Assembly: GCA_025558095.1 (NCBI GenBank)
Contig: JAIVFI010000014.1
Coordinates: 248,001 to 312,000 of the forward strand
Direction of reading: 5' to 3'
DNA length: 64,000 nucleotides
Source: Hyaloraphidium curvatum
Taxonomy: Eukaryota > Monoblepharomycota > Hyaloraphidiomycetes > Hyaloraphidiales > Hyaloraphidiaceae
Below, one piece after another: positions 8,990 through 21,810 of the stretch. The notes under the pieces were generated by a model. The model was not told the origin of the DNA and made no database searches. It worked only from the letters and a program-made list of their open reading frames with translations. How positions within the stretch are numbered: position 1 is the stretch's first letter; each line of letters starts with the position of its first letter. Made by a program: the position numbers and the translations under genes.

Positions 8990-11794
8990 TCAGTCCGAGA
9001 TGTTCCATGTGCTCCTCCACTTCCGGTTTGCATACTCCCTGGCGGGAGTGTTGAAGCCGAAGGCGAAGTCTTTGAAGTACCAGAAGTTGGCTGCGACCGC
9101 GAGGCCCACGATGACGAACAGAGCCATCCTGACCGACGCCCACGGCACGTAATGGCGCGTCAGATGGTCGAGGAGGTAGCATTCCATGAGGATGGCAAAG
9201 TAAAGGGCGGGGACTAGGGGTTGGAGACGTCAGAAAGCGCAGAGAAAAGGCATAATCGGCAACCAACAGTAATGGTGCAGGTACGTGACACGGCCCATGA
9301 TGAAGAAGGGAACGTAATGGAGCAGCCATCCAAGGAAGCAGACCTGGAGGCCGGCGAAGAAGTACTCACCCTGCTCGGCTGTGGTCACCAATGTCAGAAT
9401 CGAAACGTTTCGAACATGAAAAGGACCAACCCGGAGTCCAAGACAATGTGCCCCTTTGCCAAAGCGCCAAGTACACGACGGTGATGCCCGCAAACAAGAC
9501 CAGGGCACCAGCACCGCCCCACCAAATAATGGGAGTGCCGAGCAGGTAGAACTTGATCTCGTGGTCGCCCCAGCCGCACATCCGGAGGCCGACCTGCAAG
9601 AAAGGCCATTGCGGCGGGCTCGAGACGAGCTGGTCGGGTTCCTTGTCCGGATCCGGGGTCAGAGCGTTGTTGGTCGTCCACATCCCGACGTTGTGGTCGA
9701 TGAGGTCCTTGAAGAACGTGGAGCGGTAGAGGGTTCCGTTCCCAGGAGGCACTAAAGCGACACAAAATTAGAAAACGCGAATCGCCCATCGCAAGGCGAA
9801 CGCACGCCGAGGGTTCGAGTGCCGCTCAATGTTCCAGATGACTTCCTTCTCATTGCCCGTCGCAAACTTGTCGCACGTGACTTCGAGCTGCTTGAAACCC
9901 CACTGCGGCAGGTTGACGTTGTGGCCCTTGAGCAGGCAGCCGAGAGTCGCGTGGCGGAGACGGAAGCGTGTGGTCAAAGCGTGGATCTCAGTCGGCTTGG
10001 AAATGAAGGCATCCTGATCGGAAGCTGCGTCAGTAAAGCACAACTATCGCACAGCGAACAACGCACATCCAAAATCTCAACCCTCCAGTGGTCGTTCTGG
10101 TCTCCGATTGTCGCGTTTCCGTAGCACGAAACTTCAAGGTCCCTCACGGTGACCGGGGCCTTGTGGTTGTGGCTGTGGAGGTTCCTGCCCGTCTGCTCGT
10201 GCCAAAGCCGGATGAGGTCGCCGTCCTTGATGGTTTCAATGGGCTCCTGGTCAGGGTGCTTTCCGCTGGCCCTGCTCCGGTCCCAATCCTTGAGCAGAAT
10301 CCAGTCATTGTTCGTGTCCTTGTGGTGGTAGCAGGTGACCTGCTGCTGCTCCGATCCCGTCGGATAGCGCTGGATGTGCGAATGAAGCAGGCCGCCCCCG
10401 TGGCCGTTGCTCTTGACCGTGACTTTGGATCCGTAAACGACCTCTGAAGCGGGACGCCATGAGCATGGAATCGCCGTTGCGGCCAGAAAACTCACCGAGG
10501 GGGTTCGAGTCAAGGTCGATTCCCTTCAGGCCAGCCTGGAACAGACTGCTCATGTTGGCATCGCCGGTCCCCGAGCGGTTCAGAATGAAGAAGTGGAGCT
10601 TGAAAGCGATCAGGTAGACCGAAATCGGCAGGACGATCAAGCACGCTATCCTCGCGGCCCAGTGGTAGATGTAGGTCCGCTTGAAGAAGATCAGGGTTTG
10701 AACACAAGGCCCGGCTCCAGCGACGAAGAACCCCCACCATCGAGACGGTCTTGTCTCCAAGGAGCCTCCACAGGTCCTCGATCGTGTACAAGCCAACGAC
10801 AGCAATGACGAAGAGCCCGACCCACTTTACAGACACAACGCAGCCCAGAGACAGTCCCGTCATCGTCATCCAGTACCACCACTCAAAGGAAAACGGCCCC
10901 GGCCTAACGGGGGAAGACCTTGTTGGTTTCCAGAACGGGAAGAACGAGAAAGCAACTCACTTTTCTTCCGTGCTGCGGAAGCAGGCGAGGCAGTAAACAG
11001 AGAGAACGGTGAAGAACAGCAGCATCGAGTCCAGAAGAATGAAGCGCGAAATGGCCAGGTAGGCGATGTCTGGTCAACGAAGACGCTCAAGTCAGCTACA
11101 TTTCGTGAGGCCGCACCGCGCAGGCCGCACCCATGAGGACCATGGCTCCGGCAAGCGTCGCGGCCTTCTTCGACATCTTGAGCTCCAGCGCGGTGAAGTA
11201 GGCCAGCGGCACCATGAGGGCTCCGAAGGACGCGCAGAAAATCCTCATGATCCAGTAGCGCAGCCCGTCCGGGTACTTTTTCCCAGAGTCGAAGTCGAAC
11301 GATCCGTCGTAACCGGCCAGAACCCCGGCAAAGCCCAGCAGCATCTTGCCCAGAGGCGGGTGGACATCGAAGTAGAACTCCCGCTTGATATAGTAGGAGG
11401 CGAACTTGCCGAAATGGGCCTCGTCCCACCTGTAGGCGCCGAATGAGCCGGGTGCCGGGCCCGAAGATGGCGGACGCCGAGGCGGACTCACACGACGTAG
11501 GGCGACCAGCCGATGTTCCAGAGCCGCGTCAGGAAGGCCAGCGCCGTCAGGATCAACGGAATCGACCAGGCGCCGAGGCGAGCGAGGAGGGCCTGGCCCT
11601 GAATGTTGCGTTGCCGCGTGACGAAGAGGCCAGGGCCGGCTCAGCTCCCGGGCGTCCAAACTGCCAATCTCGCGACTTACCGAGCGGCCGGGGGCCACGC
11701 TGGTGGCAACCTTATCCTTCTTGTCGTCGACATCGAGCCCGTCGAACGGCGCGGGGTCCTTCTCCGCTCTCCGACGCCTCAGTTGCTCCGCCAT
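8990..11794 (-). CDS. Protein O-mannosyltransferase, PMT2-like
   Basis: The gene transfers mannose from dolichyl-phosphate-mannose to Ser/Thr of proteins in the ER lumen. Read on the minus strand from ATG 11794, it is interrupted by several short introns. Visible parts in order: a short cytoplasmic N-terminus rich in Arg, a first membrane segment, the conserved WDEAHFGKF catalytic loop, the [15 protein letters not shown] motif typical of the PMT2 group, multiple hydrophobic segments, a MIR region ([20 protein letters not shown] and HWRVEIL), and C-terminal membrane helices ending at 8990. The intron after PYVV and before WDEAHF (acceptor at 11430) keeps the frame, giving VVWDEAHFG. It is divergent from ATG8 about 1 kb away. 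Subfamily is assigned by motif resemblance only. Confidence 0.9.
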
Positions 11795-13445
<1,651 letters not shown>

Positions 13446-13733
13446 TCTTTGCGCATGGGCGAGCGTCGGAGTGGCTAGCTGCGGCGGGGCCGGCGCTTCG
13501 GAGCGCGAAGGAGCGCCGGGTGGATCCGCGTTCAGATTGCACAGCATTTGAATTCGTTGCACAAAGAAAGTGTATTCTCATTCCACTAGCTGATCGGAGA
13601 GTGACGTCGTCCAGGCCGGCGCTGTGCCGATCAACACAGCGTGGCGCGTCCGCTTCGATTCTTCCGCCGCGCTTGGAAACAACGCCGAGCCAGATCAAAG
13701 GCTGGGAACCTGCGATTCAAACCGCGCAGCTCG

Positions 13734-13812
13734 CGTGCTCGTGGTCCCGGCACGAAACTCGCGCAGTTGCGTCCTCGCGGTCCCGGCACGTCGTCCTCGG
13801 AGTTCCGGCACG
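13734..13812 (+). repeat. Three 21-bp direct repeats abutting a start codon
   Basis: Copies lie at 13734-13754, 13770-13790 and 13792-13812. Each begins cgt(g/c)ctcg and ends ccggcacg. The last copy ends on the base before the ATG of the DUF4246 gene, so the repeats sit in its 5' leader. The rest of 13446-13812 shows no gene. Confidence 0.6.
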
Positions 13813-15532
13813 ATGGACGCGCTCGGCTCGCTCTCGGTCGCGGAAGACGACTCTCCCCTCTCGAAGCTCGCCCTCCCGTACGACCTGTGGGAGGAAGGCG
13901 ACTACGGCTCGGGCATGCAGCCGTTGACGAGGTTGGAGCTCGCCATGATGCGCGCGTCCGCGGCGATCCGCGAAAAGCCCAATTGGCACGAAAAGTTCCG
14001 CGACCCTGCCATCAGAGCGAGGTGGAAGGAAGAGGCGGTGGCGGCCGGCATGCGTGCGGACGCGTTCGAGTACGTCCTGGCCGAGCTGGAGCGCTACGAA
14101 GCGCTCCGCAAGGGCGGCATTGAGGTTGCCGGGGTCGACGGCGTCTGGATCGCGGACGGGCTGGTCCCTGATGGCGCTAGGGAGGCGCTGCTGCGGTGTG
14201 CGGCCGAGCTGGAGGACGTGCCGGAGGAGAAGAAGGACTGGCACCCTGGGAGCGACGGGCAGGTTCTCGACCTCGTGCACCCGTCGCTGTTCTGCCTCGT
14301 CTACGGGGTCACCCGCGCCCTCGCGCAGCCGATCTTCACGGGACCGGCGGGAACCTTGCCGTTCATGAATTCGGGGGAGATCGTGCAGCCTCCTGGGGAT
14401 GAGCTCGTCGGGGCCTCCAAAGCGTACCAGTGGCTGCCCACCGAGTTCGACGTCGCCGAGGACGGCAAGGTCTCCGCGCTCTCGTACGTCCCGGGACTGC
14501 ATCCAGAGGAGCGCCAGGACATGTACTCCACTCTATGCCGCATCCTCCAGGCGTTCATCCCCCTATTCAACAACGCCCTCACGGACCTCGTTAACCGGCG
14601 CCCGGCCCGGATAGAGGTCGACCCGTACGCGTGGTACGGCGAGGAACCCGACTTTGAGGACGACGACGACGCGGTGGAGGATTGGTACGAGAACCGGGTG
14701 CCCGCCGAGCCCGCGGTGCCCGAGTACGCGCCCCCTCCGGACCCCGAGACCGTGATCGACCTCAAAGGGCACAGGTTGCAGGTCATTGTGAAGCTGGCAA
14801 ACATCGTGCTGACGCCGGAGAAGCCGGATTACCCCGGCGGGAGCTGGCACGTCGAAGGAACGCGAGGGGAGAACATAATAGCTTCCGGGATCTTTTACTA
14901 CGAGTCCGAAAACATCGGAGAGAGCCGGCTGGGCTTCCGCATGGCCGTGTGCGGTGAGGCGCCCCACGGCAAGCCGCGAGCCTCGCTGACGCCCGCCCGC
15001 AGAGCCCGACTACGAGCAGAGCGACGACAACGGCGTCCTCGCGATCTACGGCCTCGCCAACGACCAGCCCCTTAACCAGGAGCTCGGCTCCGTCGCCACC
15101 ACCGCGGGCCGTATGCTCGTCTTCCCCAACCACCTGCAGCACCGCGTGGCCCCCTTTTCCCTCGCCGACAGGTCCAAGCCGGGCCACCGCAAGATCCTCG
15201 TCTTTTTCCTCGTGAATCCCAAGGAGAGGATCAGGTCGACGGCCGAGGTGCCGCCGCAGGACGCGGCGTGGTTCGCCGACGAGCTGAGGAGGGTGCCGCC
15301 GTTCGACGGCCTGCCGGACGAGATGACGGAGCAGATCGTCGCGGCGATGCCGTTTCCGATATCGCTGAGGGAAGCAATGCGGCACAGGGAGGAGCTGATG
15401 ACGGTTGGTTCCGTGGGGGCATCGCTGCCGTCCGTGGCTCATCGCAGGTTTCCGCCGCCTCAGGAGCGAAAGTTCATGAGCGACGAGAACGAGAACATCT
15501 TTGAGCGGCCCTTCAGCCTGTGCGAGCACTAG
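13813..15532 (+). CDS. DUF4246 family protein
   Basis: Exons 13813-14953 and 15003-15532 (49-bp intron, C-E-P-D-Y across the joint) encode 556 residues. Length and the C-terminal half match the fungal DUF4246 family: PDPETVIDLKGHRLQVIVKLANIVLTPEKP split over its usual place, YPGGSWHVEGTRGENI, GIFYYESENI, GRMLVFPNHLQHRVAPF, GHRKILVFFLVNP and the typical ending FSLCEH. The PGGSWH and PNHLQHRV segments look like the metal- and cofactor-binding parts of a 2-oxoglutarate/Fe(II) oxygenase-like fold, which is an inference; the function is not established. It converges on the FkbM-like gene, ending 25 bp from it. Confidence 0.9.
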
Positions 15533-15557
15533 CCGTGCGCGCGGCGGCAATTGCCCT

Positions 15558-16421
15558 TCAGTTCCAATCGAGATATTCGATCTTGCACCCGATCCCTCCC
15601 TCCTCGTCCATGTCCGCGTCCCCGAGGTACTCGATCAGGTCCTTGAGCCTGCTCTCCCCCCTCCCCTCTGGCTTGCGCTCCCGGTCCCTCAGGCTCGGCG
15701 GGCGCAGCTTGGGCTCGTAGTGCTCCTCCAGCGCGAACATGTCCACCAGGCAGAGCACGGGCACCGCCGGCGCGCCGGGGGGCAGCGAGCCCGCGGGAGC
15801 GGGGAGCAGCGCCATACGGCGGACGATGCGGAACTCGGCGCCTTCCACGTCGATCTTGAGGAAGACGCGGTCGGTGCTGCGGACCAGGGCCGCGAGGTAC
15901 GAGGGAAAGTCGAGGGTGCGGACCATCCGCGTGCGACCGCGCTGGGCGCGGTGGTGCTGCGCGAAGAGGGATGTGCCCGCCGAGTCCTCGAAGTGCTCGT
16001 CGAGGTACAGCTCCATGGTCGTGTTGGCGGTCCACGCGCAGAGGTTGTAGAGCACGTAGTCGTGCTCGGCCGCGTGGTCCTTGAGGTCCGTCACGAGGCG
16101 AGGGTTGCACTCGAAACCTATTTTCACGGCATTCTGGTACCAGGGCAGCCTCTTGCCGAAGTCCACGATCGACGAGCCGTCGTTGAGCCCCACGTCGATC
16201 ACGAAATCCAACGGCGGGGCGGCCGCCTTGCCGTGCTCCAGGTACGCGAGCGGGATGCCGCCCCTGGTTTGCGACGAGTCGACGAGCGGTTCAGGGATGG
16301 GGGAGAAGTCGTCTGGCGGCGGCGGCGGGTGGGTCGCCCGGTACACGATGGGCGGCACGAGGAAGTAGGCCGCCACGAGGGAGCCCAGCACGGCCGTCGG
16401 CCACGCCCGCCGCGGGCCCAT
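15558..16421 (-). CDS. FkbM-type methyltransferase with N-terminal membrane anchor
   Basis: A single exon read from ATG 16421 gives 287 residues. An N-terminal hydrophobic stretch (AVLGSLVAAYFLVPPIVY) suggests a type II membrane anchor. The rest has an SAM-dependent methyltransferase layout: LDFVIDVGLNDGSS (motif I), GFECNPRLVTDL, and the FkbM-characteristic FLKIDVEGAEFRIV. The substrate is unknown. Upstream in-frame codons exist up to 16622 but would overlap the divergent gene's start, so the shorter start is preferred. It is divergent from the orphan at 16520 with only 98 bp between starts. Confidence 0.8.
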   Translation of the reverse strand: MGPRRAWPTAVLGSLVAAYFLVPPIVYRATHPPPPPDDFSPIPEPLVDSSQTRGGIPLAYLEHGKAAAPPLDFVIDVGLNDGSSIVDFGKRLPWYQNAVKIGFECNPRLVTDLKDHAAEHDYVLYNLCAWTANTTMELYLDEHFEDSAGTSLFAQHHRAQRGRTRMVRTLDFPSYLAALVRSTDRVFLKIDVEGAEFRIVRRMALLPAPAGSLPPGAPAVPVLCLVDMFALEEHYEPKLRPPSLRDRERKPEGRGESRLKDLIEYLGDADMDEEGGIGCKIEYLDWN

Positions 16422-16519
16422 CGCAAACGGGGACAAGACGGAAGTGTCGATCGATCGGTCTTTGCATGCGCCGCGTGAGACCTCTAAGACGGGCGGACGG
16501 CAACTCGGCACGCCCTGCG

Positions 16520-17131
16520 ATGTCGGACGCGTCTGGCGGCGATCCACGCGACGAGAACGCTCAATCTGCATCTGATGGACATGCGGACGCGTCGCCTGTG
16601 CCGGGCGAGTCCGGCCCCTCAACCCCGACGACTCCGCGCAGCGCGTCGTTCCTGCCCTCCGCGGACAACATCGCCAGCGCGACGTCGAGCCTGCTGAGCT
16701 CGCTGACCGCGGCGCCCTCGGCCATCCTGAGCCTCTACTCGTCGTCGCCGCCGAGCGTGCCCCCGGCCGCCCCGCCCCCGCTGCCCGCCGCGCAGCCGTC
16801 GGCGCTCCGCGGCCTCATCGCGCCGCACGCCGCCCGTGTGGCATCGCTGACCGCCTCGGCCGCGCCGAACGTGCTCGCCGTGCCGCGCCACCTGCTGCGC
16901 GGCTCGACGGCCCCCGACGAGCTGGCCCGCGCCGCGCGCGTGTTCGCCGGCGCGGCCGACGCCGCCGTGCCGCGGACAGAGGCGTCGATCGACCGCGTGG
17001 TCAGGGAGGCCGCAGAGGCGGAGGCGCGGTGGGAGAAGCTGGTCGTGCAGGGCGGGAAGGAGGTCGACGAGCTCGGGCGCGCGCTGGACTACAGCGGCCG
17101 GATGTGGCCGGCGGGGCGCGCGGTGCCGTGA
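16520..17131 (+). CDS. Hypothetical Ser/Ala/Pro-rich protein
   Basis: An uninterrupted frame of 203 residues from ATG 16520. The first half is rich in Ser, Pro and Ala; the second half (from about residue 95) is less biased and helical-looking, with IDRVVREAAEAEARWEKLVV near the end. I do not recognise a family. Codon choice (G/C in third positions) is like the neighbours, and the short divergent spacing to the methyltransferase gene supports a real gene. Confidence 0.55.
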   Translation: MSDASGGDPRDENAQSASDGHADASPVPGESGPSTPTTPRSASFLPSADNIASATSSLLSSLTAAPSAILSLYSSSPPSVPPAAPPPLPAAQPSALRGLIAPHAARVASLTASAAPNVLAVPRHLLRGSTAPDELARAARVFAGAADAAVPRTEASIDRVVREAAEAEARWEKLVVQGGKEVDELGRALDYSGRMWPAGRAVP

Positions 17132-17586
17132 TGTCGGCCGTCGAGGTCTACCATGGCGTCGGCCATAGGCCCTCCGTCGGGATCGAAGCCGTCAGACCCT
17201 TTGGTGACTCGGGCTGGGTCCTTGGGCGCGACGGGACGGACACAAGAGGATCTTGCGACGTGGCCGGATGGCGGTGCTGCTGAGGCGGTGAACGAAGCCC
17301 CATGTCGTCCCCTGTTTCAACCGCGGTACTGGGGCCAGGAAGCCCAGCCGGCACGTTCATAAGCGCACGGTTGCCCGGCGTCATAGATTACTCAGAAAGC
17401 CGACCGATCGAGGACGCCCGATCCGAGTTGACGTCGTCGGCCGGCGAAGGTCTAGACCCGTCGGCCGTCGGCGGGCGCAGTCGGCCAGGGGGCCCTTGGC
17501 CGGTCCGACCGACTCCGCCCGTCCGATCACGGACCCGCATTTCGAAACTGAACCTCATCGAGATTCCGCATCGCTCTCTGCCTCCG
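17132..17586. other. Intergenic region, no gene seen
   Basis: Sequence between two orphan genes read in the same direction. The plus frame leading into 17587 is open from 17302, but the first codons there are not protein-like, so the start at 17587 was chosen. Nothing else is apparent. Confidence 0.4.
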
Positions 17587-18159
17587 ATGGCCTCTGCGCT
17601 CGCCGCCCGCGGCCCGGCGCCCGCCCCCGCGCCCTCCCCCGCCTCGCCCGCACCGTGGGGCCCCGCGGCCGGCGACGCCTGGTCGTCCTTCTCCTCCTCC
17701 TCCTCTCTCGCCTCGCTACTTGCGCGGTGCGAGCACTCCTCCGGGGGTGACGGCTTCTGCTTCCCGTGCCTCGCAACTCTTTCGGAGGCGCCCAAAGCGC
17801 CGGCACCGCCGGCCTCGGCCGACCTCCTGGACACGCTCTCGCGCCTCTCGCTCGCTTACCGGCGCGCAGACTCGTCGATCTCCCTCTCCTCCACGGACTC
17901 GCCCTCCGACTCCTCTTCTGCCTCCTCAACGGACCCGCAACCGGGCCAGCGCAGCCCGCGCAGAAAGCGCAAACCCGCCCGGGTCACCTTCCGCCCCACC
18001 GTGGACGTGTACGAAACCTTCGCCCCCGAAGACTACCCTGGGCGGTCGCTTACCGCGCCGGAGGAGCCGCCGTCGCCCGCGGGGCCGAGGGCGTTCTCGC
18101 TGGACATGGACGCGCCCGGGGGCGCGGGGGACAGGGGTTTCGCGTTCTATTTCGACTGA
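17587..18159 (+). CDS. Hypothetical low-complexity protein with RVTF motif
   Basis: A frame of 190 residues from ATG 17587, with Ala/Pro-rich and Ser-rich stretches, a C-x11-C-x2-C segment (CEHSSGGDGFCFPC), and a basic patch followed by ARVTFRPTVDVYETFAPEDY. That segment resembles short motifs of fungal regulatory proteins (V-x-F-x-P-x-V-x-V-Y-x-T-F-x-x-E-x-Y), and RVTF fits the RVxF docking motif for protein phosphatase 1. Both points are suggestive only. The family is not recognised. Confidence 0.5.
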   Translation: MASALAARGPAPAPAPSPASPAPWGPAAGDAWSSFSSSSSLASLLARCEHSSGGDGFCFPCLATLSEAPKAPAPPASADLLDTLSRLSLAYRRADSSISLSSTDSPSDSSSASSTDPQPGQRSPRRKRKPARVTFRPTVDVYETFAPEDYPGRSLTAPEEPPSPAGPRAFSLDMDAPGGAGDRGFAFYFD

Positions 18160-18743
18160 GGCGCGGAGGAGGGAATGGAGATGATGTCTGACTGCAGCTG
18201 CGAAGCATGGCATGGTTGATGTACTGCTGGAACATGGAAAAGACTCTGTCTCTGCCTCCTGATCGCATGCCTCCTCGTCCACAACGCTGGCCTCTGCTAC
18301 GCCGGCAAACCGGCCCGCAGCCCATCCAACCACGCCCGTTACCCTCCCGAGGCCGATCCCGCTGCCACCTTTCCGCCACGACGCCCTGAACAACGGAACC
18401 GTCAGCACGCGCCCCTGTACCTCCCCGTCCTCTCCTCCTCCCCATCGACCACGCGTCCGGGAGCTCAGTACCGTTTTTGGTATGATTTGCATTCTCATCA
18501 CCACGAGCGTTGTGGCTCGGCGGTTGAAGACAGAAGGATATCGTCCTCGCGCCCGGCGCGCCCACCCAGTGCCCGCTGCGGGCCCGGAACGGTGCTCACC
18601 TCGTCGTACACTGACTGGAGCGCGCGGTGGAGGGCGATGCGCAGCGCGGACGGGGACGGAGGCGGTTCGCGCTGTGAAGTGATGGCCACCAACTTCTTTG
18701 GCGTCGATCAACACAGAAACTCGCCCTCAACCCCCCCGTCGAA
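18160..18743. other. Intergenic region, no gene seen
   Basis: 584 bp between an orphan gene and TRM6, both on the plus strand. It should hold the first gene's 3' end and the TRM6 promoter. No RNA gene, repeat or coding signal is apparent. Confidence 0.4.
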
Positions 18744-20566
18744 ATGGACGGCCCCGACGCGCCTCCCGCCCCGTCCGACCCCCTCCCCGCCCCTGCCGCC
18801 CCGGGCACCATGCAGCCCGGCCGCCACGTGGTCGTGCTGATGCCCAGCGGCAACGCCAAAGTCGTGAAGCTGCAGCCCGGGGCCACGGTCTCGCTGGGCA
18901 AGTTCGGGAGCTTCCGCGTGGACGACGTGCTCGGGGGGCCGATGGGAGTGCCGTACGAGATATACGATAAGGATAGGGCGAGGGTGGCGCCCAAGGAGGC
19001 GATATTCGACGATTGGGGTGCGAGATTCGCGAGGGACAACGGATGAAGCTTACATTCGCGGCGGCAGACATCGAGGAAGAGCCCGAGGCCAACAATCGGG
19101 AGATTAAGGACGACGGACAGTCGCAGACGCTGTCGCAGAGCGAGATCGCGGCGCTCAAGAACCAGGGCCAGCGCGGGGAGAAGCACAGCAAGGTAGTTCT
19201 TCCCCTCCCCGTGCCTCGAGCACAATTGATGCGCCGCGCATCCCAGGAAATCATCCAGACCCTCATGGCCGCAAACGCCAACATGGCCAAAAAGACCTCC
19301 TTCTCCCGCGCCAAGCTCTACAAGCGCAAGGAATCCAAGTACTCGCGCCTCTTCACCCCCGCCGCGCCCACCTCGCGCGCCCTGTCCGAGTACTACTTTG
19401 CCCACAAGCCCGCCAACGTCCGGTACCTCCGCATCGACTCGCTGTCGCAGATGCTGGCGCTGGGGGGGGTGGGGCCGGGGTGGAGGGGGATCGTGGTGGA
19501 CGACGCGAGCGGGCTGCTTCTGGGGGCCGTGCTGGAGAGGATGGGCGGGGAGGGCGAGGTGGTGGCGGTCCACGAGGGCGACGTGCCGAGCTACGTCGCG
19601 CTCAACTACATGGACGGGGTCAAGAACGGGGTGAAGCTGCATTTCCTGCCGTGGAGGCGGCTGGCGGGGCCCAAGGGGGCGCCAGGGAAGGCGGAGGGGG
19701 CGGACGGGGACACTGCGCCGCAAGCGGGGGCGGAAGGGGATCCGCATCCCGCCGGGGCGGGATCGCCTGCGGAGCCGAACGCCCCGGCGCCCTCGGCTGC
19801 CGATGCGGGCTCGGACATGGCTCCCGAGGACTCGGGCGAGGCGTCCTCGGACGGGACGCCGATGGAGACGGATGGCGCTGCCGAATCCGTCGGCGAAGAC
19901 TTGGACGATGCGGATGGACTCGAAGACGACAGTGCCGGCGCGAACGACGGCGGCTCATCGTCGGACTCTGGTGCCGAGGCGGACGATGCGGGAGTGGAAA
20001 AGCGCCAGAAGGTCTCGGAATCGGACGGGGCAGGACCGGACTCGACGACTCCCGGTCCTTCCGGCGACCCCGTTTACACGGCGCGGCAGATCAAGAAGAA
20101 GAGGCTGAAGGAGGAGAGCTTCCGCCACCGCCTGGCGAAGCGCGAGGCCAAGAACGCTGCGCTGTCGGCGGCCGTGGAGTGCCTCCAGGCCGGCGAGTTC
20201 CACGGCCTCCTCACCGCCTCGCCGTACCACCCCACCCCCCTGCTCGCCGCGTTCCTGCCGTACCTCGCCGGCTCTGGCAGCTTCGCCGTGTTCAGCCCGT
20301 ACAAGGAGCCGCTACCCGAGACGTACCTGTGGCTGCGGAGCTCCGAGATGCCCTACATCAACGTGCAGCTGACCGAGACGATGCTGCGCGAGTGGCAGCC
20401 AAAGAACAAGCGGATGCACCCCGAGATGATGACGAGCGGGACGGGCGGGTTCATCCTCTCGGGGATCAAGGTGATCCGGAATCCGGATCCGCCGAAGGTG
20501 TTCCTGCAACGGCTGGGGTACAGTCCGTCGGGAGAGCGCAGGGGAGGGAAGCGGAGCCGGAAGTGA
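18744..20566 (+). CDS. TRM6: tRNA (adenine-58-N1)-methyltransferase non-catalytic subunit Trm6
   Basis: Trm6 pairs with the catalytic Trm61 to make m1A58 in tRNA. Exons 18744-19017, 19068-19192 and 19247-20566 give 572 residues. Diagnostic parts: MQPGRHVVVLMPSGNAKVVK, GKFGSFRVDDVLGGP and YEIYD at the N-terminus; the REIKDDGQSQTLSQSEIAAL block; ILK-type FSRAKLYKRKESKYSR; and the C-terminal PYKEPLPETYLWLRSS and MHPEMMTSGTGGFILSG. An acidic, low-complexity insertion (about 19680-20070) separates the two Rossmann-like halves. The 54-bp second intron is a multiple of three, so retention would not break the frame. Confidence 0.93.
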
Positions 20567-20603
20567 GGCTATGGTCCCTAAATGTAGTAGCTGCTCAACC
20601 CTG

Positions 20604-21524
20604 CTACACACTGGCTTCTTTCTTCAGCCGAACCACCAGTTCTGCCGGCGACGAGGCGCAATCCGCGCAAGTCGCCCGCTTGCGCACCCAACCGAGATAG
20701 CCGACTTCGATGCTCTCCGTCTCGACAAACTTCAGCAGTCCGGGGCTGTCGCCAAACAGGTTCGGCAGCGGCCTCATCCCACGGAGCTCCTTCGGCTCCA
20801 GCACAGGCTCATCGAAGCAGCCCGTGGCCCGGAACAAGGTGCGCAGCTCGTCCGGCGTGACGAAAAGCCGCCAGTCGTGCGTGTGGACGCCCCGGGCCCA
20901 AACCGTCATGAACAGGTTCGCGAGGTGGGAAAGATAGGTGCGGGTGATGGTGTCAAAGACCAGCACCCCTCCGGGCTTCAGGGTGCGGCACACTTGGAAG
21001 ACGGCGCGGGGAAGATCGTGCAGGTGCTCCAAGACATCCGACATGACGATCCCGTCGAAGGAAGAGTTGGCGTAGGGCAGAGAATAAGCAGAGCCGACAT
21101 CGAACCAAATGGAGAGGCCGCTCCGCCGGGCGTGCTCTCTGGCCGTCTCCACAGAGGCCTTGGAAATGTCAATCCCGGTCATATGATAGCCTTTGCGCTC
21201 GAGTGCCTCTGTTACGATTCCTCCTCCGCATCCAAGATCCAAATATGCGGCATCCCGCGGCACCTTCGGCGGGAATCGCTTCCAAGCACGGTCGAAAAAG
21301 GGTATTCGGACGGGATTGAGCAGCTGCAGCGCAGACAACGAGAACTTGAAGCCCGCCGGCGGGTCCCACCACGATTTCGCCCACTCGGGGCGGTCGTACA
21401 TGCCGTTGTCTATGGTCGTCGTTTCTTCTGGGATGGGCAGGATCCGGGGTCCGTCCAGCGCAGGCGGCGTTGCGAAGTAGCCGAGGACCGCGGCCAACGT
21501 GCTTCCAAGAAGGAGCAGCCTCAT
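20604..21524 (-). CDS. UbiG/COQ3-like SAM methyltransferase
   Basis: Single exon of 306 residues from ATG 21524, with an N-terminal hydrophobic segment. It carries the class I methyltransferase motifs AYLDLGCGGGIVTEAL, MTGIDISKASVETA, FDGIVMSDVLEHLHD and LKPGGVLVFDTI. The opening IDNGMYDRPEWAKSWWDP and LNPVRIPFF follows the layout of UbiG/COQ3 (O-methylation steps of ubiquinone synthesis). The mitochondrial COQ3 role is not proven; the leader looks more like a signal anchor than a classic presequence, so a paralogue with another substrate is possible. It converges on TRM6 (37 bp between stops). Confidence 0.75.
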   Translation of the reverse strand: MRLLLLGSTLAAVLGYFATPPALDGPRILPIPEETTTIDNGMYDRPEWAKSWWDPPAGFKFSLSALQLLNPVRIPFFDRAWKRFPPKVPRDAAYLDLGCGGGIVTEALERKGYHMTGIDISKASVETAREHARRSGLSIWFDVGSAYSLPYANSSFDGIVMSDVLEHLHDLPRAVFQVCRTLKPGGVLVFDTITRTYLSHLANLFMTVWARGVHTHDWRLFVTPDELRTLFRATGCFDEPVLEPKELRGMRPLPNLFGDSPGLLKFVETESIEVGYLGWVRKRATCADCASSPAELVVRLKKEASV

Positions 21525-21810
21525 GGTGTCCCAAAGGCCCAAAGGAACCCTAAATAGCGAGGCGTGGAGCGTTCTGCGCAAAGAGTCGAATGGCCACAAT
21601 CGAAAGGCAAAGTCGAATTCAACGTTGGTCGCGATGCGCGGTGCGGTGATCGCGTGCAGTCCGCCGCTCGTCGAAAACGCGATCGACACGATCCATAAGC
21701 ACACCCGCACGCATCGTGTTCGGTGCCGCCTACCACCAATTTGCTCATGGGAGACAGCTCCAGATGATTGACTGGAGTCCGGGACGCGTCGGAGATCCAT
21801 AGGACGGGCA

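Noticed and set aside
15397-15460. A possible 44-bp intron near the end of the DUF4246 gene
   Set aside because: Removing it shifts the frame and destroys the conserved FSLCEH ending; the unspliced frame is continuous.
15501-16478. A 325-codon plus-strand frame
   Set aside because: It is the antisense shadow of the FkbM-like methyltransferase, which has clear motifs on the minus strand.
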